From NCBI GenBank assembly GCA_947305445.1, contig CAMZDU010000078.1, positions 1-6,136 of the forward strand: a stretch of DNA of 6,136 bases. Reading direction: 5' to 3'. This DNA is from an uncultured Selenomonadales bacterium. Its GTDB lineage: Bacteria > Bacillota > Negativicutes > Selenomonadales > Selenomonadaceae. The translations under genes were made by a program, and so were the position numbers. The notes below the pieces were generated by a model. It saw nothing but the letters and a program-made list of their open reading frames with translations, made no database searches and was not told the DNA's origin. Every line of letters begins with the position of its first letter. Position 1 is the stretch's first letter. Shown one piece after another: positions 1 through 5,478 of this stretch.

Positions 1-2032
1 GTGCGCTGTTCTGCCAATTACCTTGCTGGCTGAAAAGATTGGCGAGCGAATTGGCGTTCGTGTTCGCATTGGCAAAGTTCTGTTGCGCGACGTTAATGCC
101 CGTGTTGTATTTGTTGGCCGAATTCGTCAGAGACTGTTGCGTCAAGTTGGAATTGAGCGAATTAGTGTCTTGAATGTTGCTCATAATCTGTTGCAAATTA
201 TTTGCTTTGGTGGCGTTGTTGGCGGTTAAAGCCGAATACTGATTGCCCAAAAGTCCTGCGTTGGCGGAATTGGCGTTCATGGCGTTGGTAAGCTGTTGAT
301 TTGTCAGCGCGGCATTGGCGGAAATTGCGGCATTTCGAGCGTTGTAAGCCTGATTTGCCAGCTGAGAATTTGCCGCAATATTATTCATTTGGTTGCCGTA
401 AGACTGCTGATTCAACGCGGCGTTGGCGTTTGAAATTTCGCGAGCGTTGGCAAAGTTCTGTTGCGCGAGCGAAGAATTTGCATTGGAAACGTCGCGAGTA
501 TTTGCAAATTGATTTTGGGTAAGCTGTGCCGCGTTCTGAATATTATTCATTGTGTTGGCCAGAGTTTGCTGATTAAGTCCTGCGTTTATTTGGTTGGTAT
601 TGAGCGTGTTGCCGTAGCGTTGTTGCGCGAGATTTGTATTTCGGTCGACGTTCGCCTGAGAGTTGGCGAGCCGTTGAGCAGTCATCGCGGCGTTTTGCTG
701 GTCGGTGGTAATGGCGTCCTGCCACTTGTTTTGAGCCAAATTCTGTAGCGTGTTGATGTTGTTCAAATAATTTTGAGCGGTAACGTCGGCGGCATTCCTC
801 GTGATATCGTTCAAAGCCGAAGTCGTCACGGAAGAATTTAAAACGCCGCGTTGCGCGAAATTGTTCATCGCGTTGCCGGTCGTCCTCTGCAGTGCCGAAG
901 CGATAGACTTTTCCATTGCGTCTTGATAGGCCTGCGGAATTACGCCGTTTTGCAAACCGCTCAAGCTTTGGTCGACGGCGTTGTAAGCATTTTTATTGCG
1001 GTTGATGTATTCAGCTAAGTCGGCATTGGCGTTGTCGGTCGCGCTCGAACCTTGATTGATATAATTGTCCAAAAGTCCGTTGACGAGAGATGTGGCGTCG
1101 TTATTTTGCGAAGTGTACCTTTGCAAATTTTGATTGGTGGCGTTGGTCGCCATGGAGCCTTGATTGGAATAATTTTTGAGCGCGGTATTTGCGGCAGTCT
1201 CGGCCGAAAGATTTTTGTTCGCCGCTTGATTTAAAGCTTGCGTCGCTGTGTCGCCCGTCAACTGATTTTGTCCGATATAATTATTTAGCGCGGCGGTGAT
1301 TGCGTTGGTCGCGTAATTATTTTGCCCCGTGAAGTTGTTGAGCTGATTTGTGTAAGAATTCGCGTTGCCGTAATTTTGGCTGGCGTAATTGTTCAAGTTG
1401 CGATTGGCGGAGTTTGTGAGATTGCTGTTCGAGTTTGAAATATTTCCGAGCAAATTGGAATAATTGCCGGTGACGCTGTCGTTGCTCGTGTTGATTTGAT
1501 TTAGCCCGCTGTTAGCATAATTTGCGGCGGAAGAATTATTGCCACGATAACCGAGCAGGTCGCTGTTGGCCGAATTTGTCGCGCCGCTCAGCAGATTGTA
1601 AAGGGCACTCATCGAGTTGGCACTCGTGCCATAGGCGTTGTTCAAATTTCCTGCGACGTTGCCCAAATTGCTCGACGTTTGATTTGCAATCGTCGCATAT
1701 TGACTCGGCAGTTGAATTAAAACATTATTCGTCGCAGAAGCCGCACTTATATTCGCGTCGGCCAATGTTCCGAGACTCTGCAAAGCTTGCTCCTGTAATT
1801 CCGCGTCGTGAACTCCAAGCCAGTGCAAATCACGTTGCGCGGCTCGTAAATCTTCTTCGCTCGAATAAAGCAAATCGCCGGCCAAAGTATTCAATCTCAA
1901 AGCATTGGGGGCAACCGCACCGGCATAATCCGCGCTTATTTGTTGCATGCGAAGTTCATGCTCCGTCGGCTCGTATTTATTTTCGACGGTCGTGTTGCCT
2001 TTAAATCGTTGCAAATCAAAATAAAATTCCAA
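1..2032 (-). CDS. Large Asn/Gln/Ala-rich 18-residue-repeat virion protein (partial)
   Basis: The frame is open without a stop from the TTG at 2032-2030 to the left edge, giving at least 677 residues; the C-terminus lies outside the window. The TTG start is chosen because a GGAGGT sits 8 nt upstream, inside the preceding gene, which this gene overlaps by 17 nt. The protein opens MEFYFDLQRFKGNTTVENKY. Residues 1-120 are mixed and look helical. Residues 158-355 and 425-676 are two arrays of degenerate 18-residue repeats, and residues 356-424 are a non-repeat module containing RGVLNSSVTTSALND. About a quarter of the repeat residues are Asn; Cys is absent in the visible part. No signal peptide or membrane segment is evident. 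Its position after the capsid, adaptor and nozzle genes suggests a virion component, either an internal ejection protein (T7 gp14-16 position) or an elongated fibre. I do not recognise a named family; the specific role is inference. Confidence 0.85.
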   Translation of the reverse strand, partial: MEFYFDLQRFKGNTTVENKYEPTEHELRMQQISADYAGAVAPNALRLNTLAGDLLYSSEEDLRAAQRDLHWLGVHDAELQEQALQSLGTLADANISAASATNNVLIQLPSQYATIANQTSSNLGNVAGNLNNAYGTSANSMSALYNLLSGATNSANSDLLGYRGNNSSAANYANSGLNQINTSNDSVTGNYSNLLGNISNSNSNLTNSANRNLNNYASQNYGNANSYTNQLNNFTGQNNYATNAITAALNNYIGQNQLTGDTATQALNQAANKNLSAETAANTALKNYSNQGSMATNATNQNLQRYTSQNNDATSLVNGLLDNYINQGSSATDNANADLAEYINRNKNAYNAVDQSLSGLQNGVIPQAYQDAMEKSIASALQRTTGNAMNNFAQRGVLNSSVTTSALNDITRNAADVTAQNYLNNINTLQNLAQNKWQDAITTDQQNAAMTAQRLANSQANVDRNTNLAQQRYGNTLNTNQINAGLNQQTLANTMNNIQNAAQLTQNQFANTRDVSNANSSLAQQNFANAREISNANAALNQQSYGNQMNNIAANSQLANQAYNARNAAISANAALTNQQLTNAMNANSANAGLLGNQYSALTANNATKANNLQQIMSNIQDTNSLNSNLTQQSLTNSANKYNTGINVAQQNFANANTNANSLANLFSQQGNWQNSA
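5..760 (-). repeat. 54-bp / 18-residue degenerate tandem repeat array, about 14 units (C-terminal array)
   Basis: Residues 425-676 of the large left-hand protein divide into 14 consecutive 18-residue units with no insertions or deletions. The consensus is roughly xxxANxxLxQQxFxNxxN. Examples are VSNANSSLAQQNFANARE (490-437) and ISNANAALNQQSYGNQMN (436-383). Position 8 is nearly always hydrophobic (Leu, Met or Val), positions 10-11 are mostly Gln, position 13 is often Phe, Tyr, Leu or Trp, and position 15 is often Asn. The two units nearest the central module fit less well. The array probably continues past the left edge. Eighteen residues equal five alpha-helical turns (an 18/5 coiled-coil period), but also one coil of some beta-solenoids, so the fold is not decided by the period alone. 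Confidence 0.8.
761..967 (-). other. Non-repeat module between the two repeat arrays
   Basis: Residues 356-424 of the large repeat protein break the 18-residue register: the 69-residue length is not a multiple of 18. The composition is more normal, with charged residues, Pro and Met. Key stretches are GLQNGVIPQAYQDAMEKS near the start, then FAQRGVLNSSVTTSALND, then ADVTAQNYLN. The look is of one or two amphipathic helices joined by a Gly-Val-Leu-Asn-Ser-Ser turn. The higher complexity suggests this is the functionally constrained, alignable part of the protein. I do not recognise a named domain. Confidence 0.55.
968..1561 (-). repeat. 54-bp / 18-residue degenerate tandem repeat array, about 11 units (N-terminal array)
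   Basis: Residues 158-355 of the large repeat protein form 11 units of exactly 18 residues. The clearest eight are residues 212-355 (nt 1399-968), for example NLNNYASQNYGNANSYTN, QLNNFTGQNNYATNAITA, ALNNYIGQNQLTGDTATQ and LLDNYINQGSSATDNANA. The consensus is near xLNNYxxQNxxATxAxxx, with Leu at position 2, an aromatic at 5 and Gln-Asn at 8-9. The three units at 158-211 keep the Leu at position 2 but are more diverged. The consensus differs from that of the C-terminal array although the period is identical. Confidence 0.75.
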
Positions 2033-2438
2033 GTGCGTCCACCTCCCACGTGATGTAGTAAGTATCTTCACCTGCCGGCGAGGCCATGCCCTGCTGGCCA
2101 GTGTGTTTGTCGCGGCAAAAATATCTGTAACCTTGCGCGGTGTCCTCAATGTGAAACGGCACGAAGCCGGCCATGCGGATATAGGCCTCGATGTTTCGGA
2201 TACAAATCGTGCCGGCAACTTTGTAGCCGAGCCGCCGCGCAATTCGTTCCGCAAGGTTGCGCCAAAATTTAAACTCGCCGCAAAGTTGATTGACGACGAC
2301 CATTTTGCCCGAATCCATAACTTCGGCAAATCCTTTTGCCGGCAAATAAAAAAGTTCAAACCGCTTGTCGCGTTTGAACCCTTCGGGAATTTTTTTGTTG
2401 TACAGTGCAATCCATTGCTCCAGCGTGCGCTTACTCAT
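2016..2438 (-). CDS. Small phage virion-associated protein, possibly GNAT-like (T7 gp13 position)
   Basis: A 140-residue protein starting at ATG 2438 (MSKRTLEQW) and ending in TGA. The ATG overlaps the 3' end of the preceding gene by 8 nt. No good ribosome binding site is visible, so it is probably translated by coupling. An in-frame TTG at 2462 would add eight residues but is less likely. The middle (residues about 46-100) reads VVVNQLCGEFKFW, then AERIARRLGYKVAGTICI and RNIEAYIRMAGF. The last part resembles the '(x)AxxxYxRxGF' segment of GNAT acyltransferases, but no clear acetyl-CoA-binding R/QxxGxG/A loop is seen. T7 gp13, an internal virion protein encoded just after the nozzle gene, has nearly the same length, so a gp13-like role is suggested by position, size and this faint similarity. 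Family assignment is tentative; that it is a real gene is near certain. Confidence 0.85.
   Translation of the reverse strand: MSKRTLEQWIALYNKKIPEGFKRDKRFELFYLPAKGFAEVMDSGKMVVVNQLCGEFKFWRNLAERIARRLGYKVAGTICIRNIEAYIRMAGFVPFHIEDTAQGYRYFCRDKHTGQQGMASPAGEDTYYITWEVDALGILF
2041..2046 (-). promoter_or_regulatory. Ribosome binding site for the TTG-started repeat protein
   Basis: On the minus strand the bases read GGAGGT (within TGGGAGGTGG), followed by 8 nt and then TTG at 2032-2030. The site lies inside the last codons (Trp-Glu-Val) of the upstream 140-residue gene, so translation is probably coupled. It fixes the start at TTG 2032 rather than the in-frame TTG at 2014, which has no such site. Confidence 0.75.
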
Positions 2439-3417
2439 CGAACGTACAGGCGAATGAATCAATCCAAAAATTTTCGCCTGCTCCCAACGTCAACATAAGC
2501 GTGGCAACATTTCCCGCCGCACCATCGTAGACAAATTCGGTCGTGGCGCGATTGGGATTGTAGCTGTCGGGGTAAGTTGCGCTCTTTGTCATGGCGACGA
2601 AATTTTCCGCGCCGAAGTCGTAAAAATAATCAGCGGTTACAACCGCATCGTTCGGTGCCGTGAACATAACTTGACCGCTCAAAGGCTCCAAGGAAAAATC
2701 TTCCTGCACCGCGCCGTCGAAATACAGCGCGAATTTGTAAGGCGTGACTTCGTTCGGGTGCGCAAGTTGAATCGTTTGTTCCGCGCCCGTGCCGATTGCC
2801 AGCACTTCGCCTTTGACAAACGACGCGTTCAAAAGTGCCAGCTCCGTAGAAATTTCTGCGCCTGTCACGTTCTGATGTTTGACAATCAGATGAGCGCGAC
2901 TGATTGACTTGCTCGCGCCCGTAACCGTGTTGACGAAAGCAATCGGGTAGGTGAACATCGTCGCGCCTGCGCCGTAAATTTTTCCGTCGGACAAAATTCC
3001 GCCGGAGCGTGTCGCGTCGAAATCATTTGCCGTGCCGTAAAAAGTCGCCACAGCAAAGCTGTCGTAGCCGTAAGGATTCAGCCCCGCCACGTCCAGCGCG
3101 AGATAAAGATTTTCGACAAGCCGTTGCAGGTGCGCCACGTCTCTTGCCAAACTCGATTGACTTAAAAAAATATTCAAGTCGATTTTCGGCTCGTTGCGGA
3201 AAGTATTTGTAATCGCGTCGTAAATCAGCGTGTCGCCGTTCTCGATATTTGTAATCGCGGTGGAAAAGCCGCCGACGCCGCTGTTGTCGTGCAGTTCTTT
3301 CAGCGAAACGAAGGCTTCTTCCAAGCACCACTTGACCTTCTGGCTGAAACGGTCGATGTCGTCGCCGGTGCGCGAGTAATCAATAATTTTGTCATTGGGA
3401 ATTGTCCAAATCGCCAC
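2431..3417 (-). CDS. Beta-rich phage virion protein with fibre-like motif
   Basis: A 328-residue protein starting with GTG at 3417 (MAIWTIPNDKIIDY) and ending in TAA. It begins 3 nt after the propeller gene's TGA, with GGAGGT 7 nt upstream. Residues about 15-50 look helical, as if forming an oligomerising or attachment segment. Residues about 55-77 (TAITNIENGDTLIYDAITN, then FRN) resemble the 'xNGDxLxYDxxTxxFxN' repeat common in phage tail-fibre and baseplate proteins. Residues 120-328 are Thr/Ala/Phe/Tyr-rich and predicted mainly beta. A segment at about 248-265 (GQVMFTAPNDAVVTADY) resembles a beta motif seen in tail-tip proteins. No transmembrane segment or catalytic motif is seen. It sits between the nozzle gene and the small gp13-like gene. 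It is likely a fibre, receptor-binding or tail-decoration protein; the exact role is inferred from motif and context. Confidence 0.85.
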   Translation of the reverse strand: MAIWTIPNDKIIDYSRTGDDIDRFSQKVKWCLEEAFVSLKELHDNSGVGGFSTAITNIENGDTLIYDAITNTFRNEPKIDLNIFLSQSSLARDVAHLQRLVENLYLALDVAGLNPYGYDSFAVATFYGTANDFDATRSGGILSDGKIYGAGATMFTYPIAFVNTVTGASKSISRAHLIVKHQNVTGAEISTELALLNASFVKGEVLAIGTGAEQTIQLAHPNEVTPYKFALYFDGAVQEDFSLEPLSGQVMFTAPNDAVVTADYFYDFGAENFVAMTKSATYPDSYNPNRATTEFVYDGAAGNVATLMLTLGAGENFWIDSFACTFDE

Positions 3418-3420
3418 GAA

Positions 3421-4509
3421 TCACACCTCCGCGACCGTCAAAATAATTGCGTTGAAAATAATCCCGCCGGCCGTGCCCATGCCGATTATGTCAAGATATT
3501 TGCTCCGATAAACGTTGCGGCTTTCGACAAGGATTGTCGGGCGGTTAAAAATTGGTTGCGGATTGGCGTAAATCGGCTCGCTGTTTTTGTAAATCGTCAC
3601 GCCCTTTGTCGTCAAAAATCGTCGTCGCGAAGTCTCCTCTTCGATTGCCGGCAAATTGACCGTGACCGCCCCGACGCGCACTTGTCCTCTTGAAAGGCGT
3701 CTGTCCATTGGCGTAAACGAAACTTGCGTCCGCTTTAAAAAATAATCGTTGAAACTCAAAAGTCGTTGTCCCTGCCACGCCCAATGCAACGGCTCGTCCG
3801 CGTCCGAAAAACTCCACACGTCAAGTTTGGACACGCGGTCGGATTTTATAATCAGTACTTCGTTGCCGACGGGAATTACGTCGAGCACCGGCGAATTAAA
3901 TTGCCGCTTGAACCAACTTTGTCGTACGATGTCGAACATGAGCACGTTTTTTCCCGCGACGCACCAAATTTGTTGTAACGGTGGAATAAATCTCAGCAGA
4001 GTGTTTGCGGGCAAAGTTTGCACTTCCGTCATAATCAGCGTGGCGATGTTTGTCGGCTTCATGTCGCCGTAAGCGTTGGTTGTCTGCACATTTTGCACTT
4101 CGTTGCGGCCGAGAATGAAAACCGAATCGGCGATAGAACAAATGCCGAGCCGACTTCGCGCCTCGACGTTGCGCGAAACTTCATTGACTGACCAATTTGG
4201 AAACTCGCCGCTCAAACGGTAAAGCATGCGATTGTCCTTGATGAACAGCACGTCGCTCGTTAGGTTGACCATGCCCAGAAGTTTTCCGCCGTCCTTGTAG
4301 CCAATTTCGATGAACTTGGAGCTTGAATCGTCGTTTGTGTCTTCAGTCCAATTCGTTTCGTCGCCGACGCCCGAACAAATCAAATTATTTTCGTCAGTGA
4401 CGAGCACGCGTCCCGACCGAACATAAACGCTTGTGGCGTTCGGAGAATCGGCAATCGTTTCAAGAGTCTCGCCGTTGAAGTATTGGAGCTTGCCGCCTGA
4501 AGCAAGCAA
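3421..4509 (-). CDS. Beta-propeller tail nozzle / DNA-stabilisation-like protein, C-terminal part downstream of an in-frame amber
   Basis: This is the downstream 362-residue ORF if translation begins at TTG 4509; the open frame actually runs back to the codon after the TAG at 4524-4522. It is in the same frame as the upstream 114-residue ORF, and together they make 481 codons including the amber. It shows propeller-like blades: LLASGGKLQYFNGE at the start, VYVRSGRVLVTDENN, DVLFIKDNRMLYRLSGEF, DSVFILGRNEVQNVQ, IWCVAGKNVLMFDIVRQSW and NEVLIIKSDRVSKLDVW. The C-terminal beta domain ends with GGIIFNAIILTVAEV. Such proteins (T7 gp12 or P22 gp10-like roles) close the DNA exit channel below the adaptor ring. 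A poor AGGA lies 10 nt before the TTG, so re-initiation is possible but not strongly signposted. The propeller fold is inferred from the repeated beta pattern. Confidence 0.75.
   Translation of the reverse strand: MLASGGKLQYFNGETLETIADSPNATSVYVRSGRVLVTDENNLICSGVGDETNWTEDTNDDSSSKFIEIGYKDGGKLLGMVNLTSDVLFIKDNRMLYRLSGEFPNWSVNEVSRNVEARSRLGICSIADSVFILGRNEVQNVQTTNAYGDMKPTNIATLIMTEVQTLPANTLLRFIPPLQQIWCVAGKNVLMFDIVRQSWFKRQFNSPVLDVIPVGNEVLIIKSDRVSKLDVWSFSDADEPLHWAWQGQRLLSFNDYFLKRTQVSFTPMDRRLSRGQVRVGAVTVNLPAIEEETSRRRFLTTKGVTIYKNSEPIYANPQPIFNRPTILVESRNVYRSKYLDIIGMGTAGGIIFNAIILTVAEV
3425..3430 (-). promoter_or_regulatory. Ribosome binding site for the GTG-started fibre-like gene
   Basis: Minus-strand GGAGGT is followed by 7 nt and then GTG at 3417-3415. 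It is made from the final codons (Ala-Glu-Val) and stop region of the propeller gene, which implies coupled translation and supports the GTG start. Confidence 0.75.
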
Positions 4510-4521
4510 AATTCCGTCTTC

Positions 4522-4524
4522 CTA
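4522..4524 (-). other. In-frame TAG codon interrupting the propeller/nozzle gene
   Basis: The upstream ORF ends ...SGELYPISTR then TAG, and the very next codons (Glu-Asp-Gly-Ile-Leu-Leu-Ala-Ser-Gly-Gly) continue in the same frame into the rest of the propeller. No insertion or deletion is needed to join them. One base change from CAG (Gln), TGG (Trp), GAG, AAG, TTG, TCG or TAC/TAT would restore the gene. All other terminators visible here are TAA (capsid and fibre-like genes) or TGA (adaptor, propeller and small genes). Possible explanations are amber readthrough or suppression, gene fission with re-initiation, a nonsense mutation, or a sequencing error. Confidence 0.85.
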
Positions 4525-4866
4525 GCGCGTCGAAATTGGATACAGTTCGCCGCTCAAATTGCCAAGTTCGCCGCTTATTTCGCCTGAAGTAAAATCCGCC
4601 GCGTAAATTTTTTTGTCGCTCGTGACAAGCAAAAGCGTCTCGTTTATCTCGTCGTAAACGGCCGCGAAAATTTCGGCGAACTTTAACAAGTCGACGGTGC
4701 CCGCGACGGTTTTCAGTCTGCCGTTGGCCGAATCGACTTCGACGTTGACCGCGCTCGCCAGCTGATTTTCCGCAATGCCGTCCACGTTCGAGGAAGTGTT
4801 CAGCCCGCCGGAAAAATCGGAACGGACGAGCGGTTGCTGATTTTCGTGTTTTGTTCCGAGCTTCAT
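4522..4866 (-). CDS. Beta-propeller tail nozzle / DNA-stabilisation-like protein, N-terminal part ending at the amber
   Basis: A 114-residue ORF from ATG 4866 to TAG 4522. The ATG overlaps the adaptor gene's stop (ATGA), and GGGAGG lies 9 nt upstream at 4876-4881, so the start is secure. Residues 14-60 show the N-terminal pattern typical of phage nozzle/stabilisation proteins: VRSDFSGGLNTSSN, then IAENQLASAVNVEVD and GRLKTVAGT. Residues 65-110 form the first propeller-like strands (YDEINETLLLVTSDKKIYAAD). It stops in mid-domain, and the same frame continues directly into the 362-residue C-terminal ORF. It is therefore very likely not a complete protein by design, unless the gene has split and the two chains assemble together. 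Confidence 0.75.
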   Translation of the reverse strand: MKLGTKHENQQPLVRSDFSGGLNTSSNVDGIAENQLASAVNVEVDSANGRLKTVAGTVDLLKFAEIFAAVYDEINETLLLVTSDKKIYAADFTSGEISGELGNLSGELYPISTR

Positions 4867-5477
4867 TGCCAGTAGCCTCCCACAACAAATCCTGCGGGCG
4901 GCGGTACTAAAATTTGCTGAATTTGCGCCACGATATTTGCCAAAAATTGAGTCTCTTGTGTCATGTCAAATTCGTTGCCGACACTCAAACGAATCGCGGC
5001 GTATTCGACGAGGAAGTCATCAAATTCCGTCAACAGCGGCGAGTTATCCTCCCACTCCAGCTCCTCAATGTCGTCGACCGTGCAAATTGTGTAAGGCGTT
5101 TCCGCGTCCGGCGTCGGATAAAAATTAATCGTCTGCGTGCCCGTCAAGTAAAATTCCTTAGGCGTGCCGGTTTCGTCTTTTGAATTGTGCGCGGCGTGGG
5201 AGAATTCCGTTTCGTCCAGTGCTTTTTCGGGATTGCCGACCGTCACGTTGATAATTTTCGTCGGACGAGTTCCCAGCACGATTGACTTGACGCCCTTTGG
5301 CAAAATGCCGTTGTGTTCAGTCATAAGCAAGGCGGGGCGCATGTTCGCAATCACGCGCCGAATGAATCGTACGCCACAATTTATGCAATCCAAAATATCC
5401 TCGTCTTCATAAGTTATCTCGTCCTTGTCGTGCAGGCGCGAGCGAATTCGCCTTGCCAAGGTCTGAACGCCAAGCAT
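4863..5477 (-). CDS. Phage head-tail adaptor-like protein
   Basis: A 204-residue protein starting at ATG 5477 (MLGVQTLARRIRSRLHD), 1 nt after the capsid gene's TAA, with GAGGA (5486-5490) 8 nt upstream. It ends in TGA overlapping the next ATG. The layout matches phage adaptor proteins of the T7 gp11 / P22 gp4 / SU10-adaptor kind. There is an N-terminal helical pair (residues 5-48, with YEDEDILDCINCGVRFIRR), a central beta insertion (residues 55-132, including TQTINFYPTPDAETPY), and C-terminal helices (residues 145-190, LLTEFDDFLVEYAAIRLS then NEFDMTQ). Such proteins form a ring under the portal and receive the tail nozzle, which agrees with the neighbours on each side. The call rests on the overall pattern and synteny, not on a catalytic motif. 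Confidence 0.8.
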   Translation of the reverse strand: MLGVQTLARRIRSRLHDKDEITYEDEDILDCINCGVRFIRRVIANMRPALLMTEHNGILPKGVKSIVLGTRPTKIINVTVGNPEKALDETEFSHAAHNSKDETGTPKEFYLTGTQTINFYPTPDAETPYTICTVDDIEELEWEDNSPLLTEFDDFLVEYAAIRLSVGNEFDMTQETQFLANIVAQIQQILVPPPAGFVVGGYWQ

Positions 5478-5478
5478 T

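Noticed and set aside
1..1561. CRISPR array or non-coding tandem repeats
   Set aside because: The 54-bp period is degenerate, there are no identical repeats with unique spacers, and the frame is kept throughout, so the periodicity belongs to the protein.
23..2004. Plus-strand ORFs at 23-229, 301-522, 461-748, 1052-1234 and 1522-2004
   Set aside because: They are antisense to the continuous minus-strand repeat protein, have no ribosome binding sites or recognisable domains, and arise from its repetitive Asn/Ala codons.
2460..2462. TTG at 2462 as start of the 140-residue gene
   Set aside because: No well-spaced ribosome site precedes it, and the ATG at 2438 gives the usual short overlap with the upstream gene; not fully excluded.
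4522..4524. Wholesale reassignment of TAG to Gln (code 15) across this genome
   Set aside because: Only one in-frame TAG occurs in about 6 kb of late-gene coding, while CAA and CAG are used freely; fully recoded phages usually show many TAGs in late genes.
4510..4524. Frameshift at the break in the propeller gene
   Set aside because: The upstream and downstream parts are in the same frame, so only a substitution or readthrough explains the break.
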